This document shows, in pieces, positions 24,166-34,639 of a DNA stretch of 64,000 bases. The translations under genes and the position numbers were made by a program. The first letter of the stretch is position 1. Every line of letters begins with the position of its first letter. Source of the stretch: Rutpela maculata (taxonomy: Eukaryota; Arthropoda; Insecta; Coleoptera; Cerambycidae). Location of the stretch: contig OW386289.2 in NCBI GenBank assembly GCA_936432065.2, forward strand, positions 168,639,348 to 168,703,347, written 5' to 3'. Below the pieces are notes generated by a model. It was given only the letters and a program-made list of their open reading frames with translations. It did not search any database and was not told where the DNA came from.

Positions 24166-24637
24166 AATATTAATAAATGCAAAAGTTTTAACCTTTACTA
24201 ACAGAAGAACTAGTTTTAATTTTGACTATAGTATTAACGGTACTATTTAATTCTGATGCACAGATACTAATCTAGGCTTAATTTTTGATCATGAGGTTTT
24301 GTTTAAAAACATATTAACGCAAAAACATCAGAAGCTACGAAAATGCTTGGTTCTATTAGAAGAAATTGTAAGAGTTTTAATAACTTGCGGGCCTTGAAAA
24401 TTTTATATTATTCATTTGTGAGATCCATGTTACAATTATCAAAAAGATGTCGATAAAATTCAACAAAAATTTTTAAAATTCCTATCATTTGAAATTTATG
24501 ACACTTATCCTGCAAGAGGAATGGAGTACGATGTATTACTTAAGTAATCGATTTGATTTTCACAGTTTATTATTGACGCGCAACTGTTGAACTGTAGTAT
24601 TTTTATATAAATTATTAAGAAATGAAATTGTTCTGAG

Positions 24638-25076
24638 CACGGTGGTCAACAACCAAATTTAAATCAAAGTTTCTGCTACTCGGAATTTTCTTTTTTTTAC
24701 ACATTCTTGGATGTATATAGAACCAGTTTCACAAGTATTTTACTTTTTTTGGTCAACGACACAGCCATACAAAAAGAAGCGATCTGGTCTGCGGACCAGA
24801 CCAGTGTATCCTTATGTACTTGGAATGGCTGAAACCGAATCCAGAATTGTCAGATTGGCTCGTTTTTCACCCCTAACCCCAAGAAAACACCCCCCCTAAA
24901 AATGATTTGTCCGGCGGACCATACCAGTGTACCCTTATTATGTATTTGGACCCTTTGAAACCGAATCCGAAGTCAGCATTGTTAGATTCGCTCTATATAC
25001 ATCCAAGTATGTGTAAAAACAAAGAAAATTCCGAGTGGCAGCAACTTTAATTTAAATTTGGTTGTAGGCCACCATG
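24638..25076. mobile_element. TIR element, 439 bp, with internal tandem repeat
   Basis: Imperfect inverted ends of about 80 bp start CACGGTGGTCAACAACC and finish GGTTGTAGGCCACCATG. TGAG flanks both sides (24,634-24,637 and 25,077-25,080). The interior has two drifted direct copies of about 85 bp (24,784 and 24,907) containing CCAGTGTATCCTTATGTA and ACCGAATCC. The same motif is found in the ends of the 1.78-kb element at 45,032, so the two belong to related groups. It interrupts LINE coding sequence. Confidence 0.8.
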
Positions 25077-25463
25077 TGAGATTATGGCTCAAATAAATTT
25101 CCTGATACCTAGACTAGGATCCAGACAACGCAGTACGTTCTATTCCAATAACTCAAGAAGTCACACATTACAAATCTGTCACAACGTTAACAAAACAAGT
25201 AATTTCTGTGATATTAATATATGTACCGAAAAACAACTATTAGATACGGCTGTGGGTCACCTATAAATTCAGATTGTAAAATGTAGTTTTCGTAATTCAC
25301 ACTGTCTAATTAATATTTTTCAGAGATGGGTCTAGGGGTCTAGGAAACTTTCCACATTTGATAAAAGTCTGTAAAAGTCATGTAAATAATATAATTGTAT
25401 GCACTTGTTTGGTATCACACTGAAGCTTGCATCATCACGAATCAGATTTCACCATAAAATAGC

Positions 25464-25580
25464 CTATCAATATACCCAATGGAAAGTTAGAAGGAAAACT
25501 TCCTGTAAACTTTTCGTTTTGAAAACTCCGAAAGTTTCCAGGAAGTTTTCCTTCTAACTTTCCAGTGGGTATATTGATAG
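25464..25580. repeat. Hairpin inside the hAT element
   Basis: CTATCAATATACCCAATGGA (from 25,464) pairs with the complement ending at about 25,580, giving arms of about 50 bp with few mismatches and a loop of about 16 bp. It may be a small foldback insertion or internal sequence of the hAT. Confidence 0.8.
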
Positions 25581-25590
25581 CATCTTCCCA

Positions 25591-27231
25591 AAGAAAAATT
25601 TTAGTTTCTTAAATATATACAAGGGTGCTATAAAACTATTTATAAAATGCCTTGAAAAATCCATTTTGCCATAACAATATCCTTAATACCATCATAAAGC
25701 GACTTGTAGACTAAAAGGGCCCACTCTTATGAAGGTTGTTAAGGCCTTTTTAAATTCCATCATAAAACTCCTTAGTGAGGCTGCTCTTGAAAACCTTGTT
25801 CGGGCCGTTTTAAAACCTTTCTTAAAACCTATTTTAAAGCTGTCAGAAGCTTTTCTATTAGCTTCCTGCATTTCTAGAAAACACCTAGAAGGCTACCTTA
25901 AAACTGGTTTTTAAAACTCTTATAAGTCCATATTAGAACTGAGAAGCTATCAGAATGTCCACGAAGGAATCCAAATAATTTTATTATGGCATTTATTTTT
26001 TCTAAACTAATTTAAGCAAACACACCATCAGACTTATTGAAGATAAAATTGAATTTGAAATTTATAAAGCGTAGAGTGGCACTATAACCTCTCTAAGCCC
26101 GATTTAAAAGGTAATAAAAAGACATCAGATATGACGAAAAATTAAAACCAACGGCAGTTTATCGTTAAAACTACATAAGAAAGGCCCAAAAAACAAGGGC
26201 CTCCCAGAAATGATAATGATTTTAATATTTGAATATTTTTATATAACAAGAAAAACATGGCCGGCCAACTAAAAACCTAATCGTCATTTTACAGTCCTCT
26301 CATTAAACTATATATTCTAATAATGGTAATGACCTAGAACATTTATTCTAAATGAAGTCCTTCTAGTCTTTTTGTATACTATCACAAATAATCCCTTCCT
26401 TACAAAAATGCAAATGCACTTGGCGAAGATCACATGGACTTGATAAAAGCTGTAATAAAACTTTTGGGACGTTGACATTTGATACAAAAAACTTAAAACT
26501 TAACCTCAAAATAATTTGTATGCGTGTGTGTGTTTTAACAGTCCTTTTAAAATGGCCACTCTTTTTTATTTTCTTCCACCTTTCCAAAAAAGACTTAATT
26601 ACACATCAGTAAGTCGTGAAATGCTTTTAATTAACACACACACACACATGCATCAACGACACTTCAGGACTTCAGGCAGACCTATTGTTTATTATTTTTA
26701 TAATAAATGTTTTATTGAGGTTTTGGAAAGTGTTTTATGGAATTAAAATTTGCCTTTTAGATTTATAGAGGCCTTTTTTTCTTCATAACGGTTTCATCAC
26801 AACATTTATCAAGGATGTTTTAAGAGTCTAGTTTTGTAATGGCCTTTAATAAATACTAATAGGCATTGAAAGTGTCTAGTTTTAAAAAGGATTTAAAATG
26901 CATTTATTGCAAATATGTTAAAACCATAAAGAATAATTTAAAGCCTCTTTAAATCTAAATGGAATTTAAGACGTTCATAAAACTAATTAGCTTTATGGAG
27001 AGTTTTGTGTAGGTTATGATAAACCCATTACAAATACATATTATCCTAGAAGCAAATTAGCTTTATAATTAGGTCTTACAGAATGCTTTAAAACTTACCA
27101 TATAAGAGCAAGTATACTTGAAACCTAAAAGGCCTTAACTACAACATCAATAAAGCACAAGACTATTTCCTAACCCTGACAAACCTTTCTTAAAACCTCC
27201 TCAAGTCCAAACGACTTTTAAATTGTTCCTT
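25591..27231. mobile_element. Inverted second copy of the 5.3-kb hAT-like element
   Basis: In reverse orientation this matches 5,262-7,044 nearly end to end, from AAATTGTTCCTT at 27,231 down to a mutated AAGAAAAATTTT at 25,591, with some small indels (1641 versus 1783 bp). The flanking 8-mers do not match, so it either inserted with deletion or its duplication has decayed. A 75-codon frame is shared by both copies but has no known motif. Confidence 0.8.
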
Positions 27232-27326
27232 GAGTTGTATGGTGAAATCTGATTCGTGATGATGCAAGTTTCATTTTGATACCAGATAAGTGCATACAAT
27301 TAATTATATTATTTAAATGACTTTTA

Positions 27327-27455
27327 GGGCCGTTACTTTCGGTCCCGATTAAACTTTAACCGTCGGCCAAATCATTGAAAGTACAATTGTTTCCATGGTA
27401 ACTGAATTGGTTTGACCCACCGTTAACGTTTAATCGGGATCGAAAGTAACGGCCC
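27327..27455. mobile_element. PIF/Harbinger-like MITE, 129 bp
   Basis: The ends GGGCCGTTACTTTCG and CGAAAGTAACGGCCC extend to about 28 bp with one mismatch and then to about 48 bp more loosely. TTA flanks both sides (27,324-27,326 and 27,456-27,458). The homologous arm of the host hAT at about 25,370 shows the unfilled site with a single TTA. A 3-bp TTA/TAA duplication with G-rich ends is typical of PIF/Harbinger. Confidence 0.9.
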
Positions 27456-28049
27456 TTACAGACTTTTATCAAATATGGAAAGTTTCCTCGACCCATCTCT
27501 GATATTTTTACACTCAGCACTTATGATTATTTTTATGTTTTGTCCAGTAATCGGGTTTATCATGTTAGGCAAATAAAGATTGTTAATATTAATATTAATA
27601 TTTTTCTTAGTTGGTATCCACTTTCGTAGTATCTACAAAAAACAACTTGCGTCACTAACACTCGCCCCATCTATCACGGCTAATAGCGTAGCCTACGTAA
27701 ATGATTTTATCAGGCCTCCGCATTGCACTCGAGTCCGCGTGTGACGTCACGAAAGGAGTCCTACGACTTTACAAAGTTACTGCGGCTACGGGTGGATTTA
27801 GCGCTCTTTTGCAAGATTAATATTTTATTTTTTCATATAATTTGTTTAGTATTAAGTTGAGTATGGATTAGTGCCAACTAATTGGATTTCAATTTGTACT
27901 GGAGTCGAATGAAAAGGGAATTACTTAAATATTTAATGTGCCTAACACAGTAATAATTCAGAAAATAAATCGTGAGAAATACTACAAATAAATGATTCAG
28001 CCTCCTAATACTGAAATTAGATATTGATTTATTACTGTATCTTTATACT

Positions 28050-28276
28050 GTGAACATTATGAAAACGCCCTTAATTAACGAATGTCAATTAAAAGAATGT
28101 CCCGTCGATGGCGTCGATGTTCTGTGCCAGTGCAAATCAAATTACAATAAACAACGATATACTACTGTTTCGTTTTCCGTCGGACAAGAACCTGGCAAAA
28201 AATGGTCTCACAGCATTCACCGAAAACATTTTATCTCGAACAAAAATTCAGTAATCTGCGTTAATCACAAGTCTTG
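28050..28276 (+). pseudogene. Possible THAP-like zinc-finger ORF, truncated
   Basis: The frame begins with methionine at 28,050. It has cysteines at residues 12 and 17, a tryptophan at about residue 52, and ICVNH at about 69-73. The order C-x4-C, x52, C-x2-H agrees with the spacing of THAP domains, which bind transposon ends in P-element-type transposases. The usual tight C-x2-4-C context and proline/phenylalanine landmarks are only partly present, so this is a tentative reading. The frame runs into HINE-like copy 3 at 28,277, which removes any downstream transposase. It lies inside the TIR element at 27,686-30,259. Confidence 0.3.
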
Positions 28277-28882
28277 TAACGACAAAAAAAATTTAAAAAA
28301 AAATTTATTGTTCATTTAGATTTAGAATGTCATGAAACGTCGAGATTTTAAGTTTGAGCAAAAAAATTCTGTGTGTCTGTCACTTTCTTTGTGCGCACAA
28401 TTACTCTGCAATCGTTTAAGATATTGACTGAAAATTTGGTACACGTATGTATTTTAACGAGATCTGGAACTAGATTATATTTTCATCTTATTCCGTTGAA
28501 GGGTAAATTTGAGTAAATGGGGGTAAAGAGGTAAATCAAGCAGGTAAGAGTCCAAAAAAATTGATATTTAGTATATATAAGAGAAGCTAATGTCTCAAAA
28601 AAAATTTGCCATTAGCCACACCCCCTCCTTACTACCCCCACCCCATTATAAAAGGAGGTGAAAAGAAATTGTTATTTAATGTGTGTACAAGAACCAAAGA
28701 CCTCAAAATATTTTTTTACTTCATCCATCCCCAATACCACCCCCCTTCACTACCCCCACCCCACTACCGATGTGGGATATCGTTTTATGGGTTTTTGGAG
28801 GTAGATGATTTCAAATATTAATTAAAGTTCCATAAACAATTATTTCCACGTACAAAATTTTTTTGTTGTGAGAGACTTGATA
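28277..28882 (-). mobile_element. HINE-like element, copy 3 (both ends lost)
   Basis: It carries the family core in reverse orientation from GTAACGACAAAA to GTTGTGAGAGACTTGATAT. The hairpin end and the GGGCAGCGG end are both missing. It faces copy 4 (29,024-29,714) across 141 bp, making a large imperfect inverted repeat. Confidence 0.8.
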
Positions 28883-29023
28883 TACTTTTCTAATATATTG
28901 TTGAACAATTATTCTAAAGTGAAAAATAATCAGTGTATCAGTATCAGTGAGGAAAAAAATGAGGTGTAATAAGAAAAAAAATGACTAGCAATGAAGAGTT
29001 TAAAATAAAGTCTGATAAAGAAG

Positions 29024-29714
29024 CCGCTGCCCAAGGAATCATTACTTCCACATTTAAATTTTTTGTCCAAGTCACTCACAACGAAAAAACATTGTATGTG
29101 GAAATAATTGTTTATGGAACTTTAATAATATAATATTTGAAATCCTCTACCCCAAAAACCCATAAAACGATAACCCACATCGGTAGAGGGGTGGGGATGG
29201 TGATAGGGGGTGGTAGTGGGGGTGGATGAAGTAAAAAAATATTTTGAGGTTTCTGGTCCTTGTACACACACTAAATCACAATTTTTTTTCATCCCCTTTA
29301 ATAATGAGGTGAGGGTGGTAATGGGGTGGCCATTGCCAAAAATTTTTTTTAAACCTTAGCTTCTCTTGTATATCCTAAATACCAATTTTATGGACTCTTA
29401 CCTGCTTGATTTACCTATTTATCCCAAATTTACCCCAATTTACCCCTTAACCCTTCGACGGAACAAGATGAAAATATAATCTAGTACCAGATTTCGTTAA
29501 AGTACATATTATGTGTACCAAATTTCAAGTCAATATCTTAAATGGTTCCAGAGTAAACTTGCGCAAAAAAAAAAAGTTACAGACCGACAGACAGAACTTT
29601 TTTTTCGCTCAAACTTAGAATCTCGACGTTTCATGATATTCTAAGCCTATTTGAACAATAAAAGTTTTTTTAAATTTTTTTGTCGTTACTATACTTCCAC
29701 TGGATGTGGAAGTA
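29024..29714 (+). mobile_element. HINE-like element, copy 4 (full length)
   Basis: It runs from CCGCTGCCCAAGGAATCATT to the hairpin CTTCCACTGGATGTGGAAG, with the core blocks in the same order as copy 2. The tetranucleotide repeat is short here. Confidence 0.85.
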
Positions 29715-31032
29715 AAAGAAAAGTTGAAAAGTTGCAATCTCTGTGATAGGAATTAAATTTAAAATAAATATGTTGTACATGCTCGTGGATCTTTTAATAT
29801 TTATTACAATAACTGTTGTAACTTATTATTAGAGAGGCTTTTAAATTTTTGTTATCCACAATTTATTGTTGTTAGAGATTAAAGAAATAATTATTTTTTG
29901 TTTTGTTTTCAACTATTATTAGAAGTGTTTATTTTATTCTGAATAAATAAGGTATCAAGTGTGTATTTTAGTTTTATAGATATATTTTATTTAATAGTAC
30001 AATAATACTGATTCTTAATCATTTACATATTATTTATTTATTTTTAGAAAACTATTTATGTGTTTATAATATATTTTATTATTAATTATATAAAGTAAAT
30101 CATTTTTAAGCATTCTTTGTTGTATTAGTTCATATAATTTTATTAGAAATATTCAAGAAAGCGTTAAGGGTTTCAGTATGCACCGGAATGCTAGGACTCC
30201 GACGGCCGCCATTGAAATCCAATGCGTAGGCCTGATAAAATCACTTACGTAGGCCACGCTAATAGTCGGTATTGGCTAATTTCCTAAACGAAAAACTGCT
30301 CCCTTCGCGTTAGTTACGTGCCTCTTCCTTGTCGGCAAGCGATACAATATTTATCGACGATAGGCTCAGCACCTAAATAATGCAGATTAAAGTGCCCATT
30401 ATTAAGTGTTTACAAAACACCCCCTTCATTAATCTTCATTTTCCAACCGAACCCAATAAAACGTAACACCAGTAATAACTTTTCATTATGATGCATACAC
30501 AATAACCAAGGACATAACGAGCATCTTCTTGCTTTCTATAAAGTCATAGATTCCCGCTCTCCGAAGCGGTTAAATCAATTTGTGGGGCATCGGAGAGAGA
30601 GAAGGGCCCTAATAAATTGGATTTTACGGTTTTAGTTATGGAAATGAATCTTCCGCAGCATGGAGAGAACGGAGCAGTCGAGTGTAGGGATTTTCGACAG
30701 ACATGTAGGTCGTGTTGAATATCTTATCGTTGGCGAGCGTGCGTCTTCGCACTGGGAATATCGAATCGTTTATTGGTAAATATAAATGACAATTTTATAA
30801 GTCAATATTGGAGATAGATAGATAGCTACACAGAACTTTATTTCTAATAGATTAACACCTGATTGCAAGAAATGTTCATACAATGGTAACAGAAGAATAT
30901 ACAATAACCAATTTTCCAACAAATTAATTAACAATTAATAAGCAATAATAGTATATTATTCAACGAGCGTGTAATGATAGCTATTACTCAAGAGGATGAC
31001 GTTTACGGCACGAGCCGAAGGCGAGAGTCGTA
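29715..31032. other. AT-rich remainder of the TIR element, then a possible unique island
   Basis: 29,715-30,219 is AT-rich interior of the TIR element without ORFs. 30,270-30,780 has balanced composition (it includes TTATCGACGATAGGCTCAGC and GGCATCGGAGAGAGAGAAGG) and no copy elsewhere in the window, so it may be ancestral unique DNA. A short GATA repeat lies at about 30,812-30,825. Confidence 0.3.
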
Positions 31033-31187
31033 ATTCATCCTCTTTCCCCCACCGCACTACCGATGTGGGAGATCGTTTTATGGGTTTTTGGGGTAAACGA
31101 TTTCAAATATTATATTATTGTTCCATAAACAATTATTTCTACATACAAAATTTTTTCGTTGGATGGAAAATCTTGATGTGGAAGTAT
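31033..31187 (-). mobile_element. HINE-like element, copy 5 (fragment)
   Basis: Only the final 155 bases of the family are present, from CTACCGATGTGGGAGATCG to GATGTGGAAGTATTA. It is truncated on the microsatellite side and lacks the GGGCAGCGG terminus. Confidence 0.8.
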
Positions 31188-31228
31188 TAATATATGAGTT
31201 GAATCCAGTCATTTTAGACAAAAATATG

Positions 31229-32363
31229 GCTTCTGATCTAACAAAATATATCCTTCATTTTTTTTGTTTAAATCGATTTATTTTGGTGTTATAAAGGAAA
31301 TATTAAAAATCGGCAACGAGATCACTATGGCATAAAAAATTATTCAAGGTCAAAGTTCACCAAAAACGATTTTTTGCTAATATCGCGCTTTCTATGGCTC
31401 GGAGGTCAATTGAGGTTATTATGAAAATGAAAGATAATGAAATTCCGCACAAAAATGATCTCTTCCATTTTTTATGTACAACGAACGGTTTACGCACAAA
31501 TGTGCTTCGAAGTTTCCGCGCAAGGCATAATATGCTCCATTTCAAACATATAGTCCATGCATAGAATAAGTGCTTGTTCTATGTATAGTATTTATTAGCT
31601 GATCGATATATAAAATAAAATAAATAAATATATACAGTGTGTTTCACTTGAAATGAAACTTTTTTATTTTTCTTCCGATTTGAATCAAATTTTACTTAAA
31701 TATAGATAAATTAGGATCTACTTATGACCAGAAAAACAATCGCCTCCTACAAATCCTCCTACCTGCGATACCAAAATATGCGGAGTTGTCATTAAAAAAT
31801 CATATTAGGCATTTTTTTATCGGAAAATTTTGTTAATAAAACTTGCTCAGAATTATCCAAAAACCTTAAGTCCATTTGATCAAAATAAAAAATATATTGA
31901 AATTTTGATTAAAATAATGTCAAAGTTCGAAAATATCATTTTAATGGTGTTTTTTGTTTGGAAAACTGCACTATGACAATTTTGTTTGAAGTTAAACCCA
32001 AGCTGCCAGGTAGTTGTCAAGCAATTTATAATTTTTTTAAAAATAGTTATGAAATGGAGCATATTACGCCTTGCACGGAAACTTCGGAGCACATTTTTGC
32101 CTAAACCGTTCGTTGCCCATAAAAAATGGAAGAGATCATTTTTGTGCGGAATTTCATTATCTTTCTTTTTCATAATAACCTCAATTGACCTCCGAGCCAT
32201 AGAAAGTGCGATATTCCCAAAAAATCGTTTTTTTGTGAACTTTGACCTTGAATAATTTTTTATGCCATAGTGATCTCGTTGCCGATTTTTAATATTTTCT
32301 TTAAAAACACCAAAATAAATCGATTTAAACAAAAAAAATGAGGGATATGTTTTGTTAGAAGTC
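31229..32363. mobile_element. Inverted-repeat element, about 314-bp arms
   Basis: Arm 31,229-31,543 and arm 32,051-32,363 are reverse complements with scattered mismatches, around a 507-bp spacer. The arms contain ATCGATTTATTTTGGTGTT and, inward, GCTCCATTTC. No target duplication is clear. Frames of about 60-150 codons across the arms look protein-like only because the arms are similar. It is probably a foldback or long-TIR DNA element. Confidence 0.8.
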
Positions 32364-32749
32364 TAATTTCGCAGGATTATACGTCATTATGGAAAGATTA
32401 AGTAGTATGTGATGCACATCGTGAATCACACCGGCGAAATCGATAATTCGAGCATACAGGAGCGTACAGAAGGTTACATTTTTTAACTTTCCGCGAAATC
32501 AATGACCTACTTATTATGACAGATTGAATTGAGTTAGGCACACGCGATGTTTTTGAACTTTAAATCGTCTCTTGTGATTGCTCCACAAAAACTGTTGGAT
32601 AATGAATATGAACTCTTGTGATGGTCCTAGCCTATTGAGTAATGAATTATTACCCATGGCCGTCAGTAGTGAGCCCTATAGTGAGCCCACATGATGAAGT
32701 AGGATAGGAAGTGTAGGTGTTTGTGAGATGCGTTGGCGCATTGTGTGAT
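32364..32749. other. No feature seen
   Basis: Mixed-composition sequence without an ORF or a repeat partner in the window. Confidence 0.4.
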
Positions 32750-34020
32750 ACGGACTATTTATGCTCCTCTTTTGGTGTTTTTGCTTCTAGATTTTTCTTC
32801 TGAGTCTTCTTTTTCTGCCGTTTCTAATTCTGGCAAAGCATATACCATTGTGATTGCTTTATAGTATTCATTTTTTGCAATCCCTCCCTTGGACATGTCC
32901 CCAGTACTTCTGCGTACATTTCTATCCTTTTTGTAATTGTTTCCATCCTATTAATGTTGACGTTTTGTGCTTTAGTCCTATTGTTTTTTTGCCAATAGTT
33001 GAATGATGTCCCTTTCAACTCTTCTCAAACTTCTTCTGTTGGCTTTTAACTCCATATGCATCTTTGGTGGTTTGATGGCTATGCAAATTTTCTTGATCAG
33101 TCCCCATCGAGGTTTGTTTTTCTCAATGAACGGTAGAATTGTCCTTGTAACTCTGTATGCCGTCTAATTCCTTTATAGTTTCTCTCCTCTATTTCAGTTG
33201 GTTCGTCAGATATGTACCTAGGTATTTGAATTTGTTCGTCGTTTTCAAGGAGTAGTCGCTTATTTTGTAATGTTCGCTTATCAGAATCCCTTTTATTGAC
33301 AGATCTCGCACCTTTATTAGACTATTCTTGAAATTTTTTCAATCCATTTGTGTCTAGATGCTCTTCTTCTCTTCTTCCGTGGTGATTAGACGACCATCGG
33401 CGATGCTAGTACGATCGGGGTTCACCATGTTTCTGTGCCCTCGTTCAAATTAGGTGTTTCCTTTATTGTTCTTTGTATGACTTCATCGAATCGTCGGGGG
33501 AGATAGGGGGCATCCTCACTCGACTCCTATATTCATCTGTTTGATTTCCGTCATATGTCCGAACCATTAAATTGCCGTGCCTTTGCGAAGGCAGGCTTTT
33601 ATTATCCTGTTTATTAGGTAGTGTGGTACTCTTCTGCTGCGTAGGGTGTTCACTACGGCCTAATAGCATCAATAGCAGATAGCATCAAATGCCTTCTGGC
33701 GATCTATTAGTATGTGTAGTTTTGTCCCTTCTCTCCATTTTTCTTCCAGGATTCTTCTGGTGGTGTACATATGATCGTCCGTCGATCTGTCTTTGATGAA
33801 TGCTGTCTGGTAGTCTGGTGGTTTTCCGATGTATTTCACTATAGCTGTTCGAGCAGAAATTGTGAGTAGTATTTATATCTTACCCTGCAGAGTATTGTAC
33901 TTCTGTCATTATCTACGCACTGTGGTAAGTTGATTTTGGGGAGGGGTCTTTGTCTTAGTCTGCGAATAATAAAGACCAGATATTCTATAACACAATCCAC
34001 AATTTTCCTATTCCACATTA
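32750..34020 (-). pseudogene. RTE-like LINE reverse transcriptase relic
   Basis: On the minus strand, in order: INLPQCVDNDRSTILCRV (finger region), PPDYQTAFIKDRSTDDH and RRILEEKWREGTKLHILID (RT motif 2), QKAFDAI (motif 3 aspartate), a GVExGCPLSP-like block near 33,520, FDEVIQRTIKETPNLNEG with a lost YADD (AxPIVLAS), and NKFKYLGTYLTNQ near 33,215. This order and spacing fit RTE-type LINEs. At least four frameshifts and stops occur. The apparent duplication around 33,655-33,690 (ATAGCATCAATAGCAGATAGCATC) is a small repeat. It is inactive. Confidence 0.75.
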
Positions 34021-34055
34021 TCAAAATAGCCTAGCCGTTGAAGGTATTTACATCC

Positions 34056-34241
34056 AAAAACTTGTAAAATGATTTTTTTTTAATGAGTTCTTGAAAGTAT
34101 ATAGAATAATATACTGAAAAGTTTACATTTCTTACATTTTTTTTATGTTTTGCATTCAAGCGGAATGTAAACTTTTCAGGATATTATTCTATACACTTTC
34201 ACGAACTCATTAATAAAAAATTATTCATTTTACAAGTTTTT
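34056..34241. repeat. Hairpin MITE candidate, about 75-bp arms
   Basis: AAAAACTTGTAAAATGATTT at 34,056 faces its complement ending at 34,241. The arms also pair across TAGAATAATAT and AAAGTTTACATT. The loop is about 33 bp. It separates two minus-strand LINE relics. Confidence 0.75.
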
Positions 34242-34289
34242 GTAGATTTCACTATAAAATTATCTCTGTCGTCTTACAGTTCACGAAAC

Positions 34290-34545
34290 ACACACATTTT
34301 TTGAGTGCAGAGTGGATCTGAAGACAACTTTACAACATTATTTTACTAGCGTGTGTGATATTAGTGCCAGCAATTTGTAGTTATCACAGACATCTGTCGC
34401 TTTTTATGTAGTGGTACGAAGATCGACATTTTCCAATCATCGATCTAAATTTCTGTTTCCCATGTTCATTGGCATATTCTATGAAGGATCCGCACTCCAT
34501 CTTCACCAGCCAGCTTAAGCGCCTCGGCCGTGATATTATTGAGAC
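34290..34545 (-). pseudogene. Second LINE RT N-terminal fragment
   Basis: The minus strand reads NNITAEALKLAGEDGVRILH, then WETEI, then DDWKMSIFVPLHKK, and in the next frame CDNYKLLALISHTLVK. These are RT motifs 0-1 of LINEs (WxxxWKxSxxxPxxKKGD...CxNYRxIxLISH). Because the neighbouring relic contains its own version of the same block at about 33,900, this must be a different element. In-frame stops make it inactive. Confidence 0.8.
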
Positions 34546-34639
34546 GGCCAGTATTATTAATCTATATTGTATAATATTAAAAACGTCTTCTGTATATATA
34601 TTTCTAGTTATGATAACGTGCGTGTAATTTCCCATTAGG

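Larger units (their letters stand above)
25321..27501. mobile_element. hAT element, 2181 bp, composite
   Basis: The ends are CAGAGATGGGTC and GACCCATCTCTG, with a perfect 8-bp duplication ATATTTTT at 25,313-25,320 and 27,502-27,509. Matching subterminal sequence extends about 130 bp on each side (to GATTTCACCATA). There is no transposase. Inside are a 50-bp-arm hairpin, an inverted copy of the 5,262-7,044 element, and a 129-bp Harbinger-like MITE in the right subterminal repeat. The left end has a small tandem duplication, GGTCTAGGGGTCTAGG. Confidence 0.9.
24240..27600 (+). pseudogene. LINE RT/C-terminal relic carrying nested insertions
   Basis: Reading frames in pieces give DTNLGLIFDHEVLFKN, KTSEATKMLGSIRRNCKSFN, NLRALKILYYSFVRSML and IQQKFLKFLSF followed by TYPARGMEYDVLL, all typical of the thumb and C-terminal region of Jockey-like LINEs. 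The protein stops at a 439-bp TIR element (24,638) and resumes at 25,081 with INFLIPRLGSRQRSTFYSNN. Its 3' untranslated part is broken at 25,313 by a 2.18-kb hAT element and resumes at 27,502. It ends with AATAAAG and TTAATATTAATATTAATA near 27,600. Small deletions and frameshifts make it inactive. Confidence 0.85.
27686..30259. mobile_element. TIR element, 2574 bp, with two HINE-like insertions
   Basis: GCGTAGCCTACGTAAATGAT at 27,686 faces its complement at 30,220-30,259; about 40 bp match with few changes and GGAGTCCTA recurs further in. TAATA lies directly outside both ends (27,681-27,685; 30,260-30,264). The interior has a THAP-like ORF near the left end and HINE-like copies 3 and 4. Excluding those, about 1.2 kb is its own sequence. 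The superfamily is uncertain; a TA or 5-bp duplication would both fit. Confidence 0.75.

Noticed and set aside
25729..25914. 61-codon ORF rich in leucine/lysine
   Set aside because: It is a translation of the TTTTAAG-rich interior of the hAT-like element.
31880..32332. 150-codon minus-strand ORF
   Set aside because: It lies across one arm and the centre of an inverted-repeat element. The same protein-like text appears in the other arm, and it has no domain.
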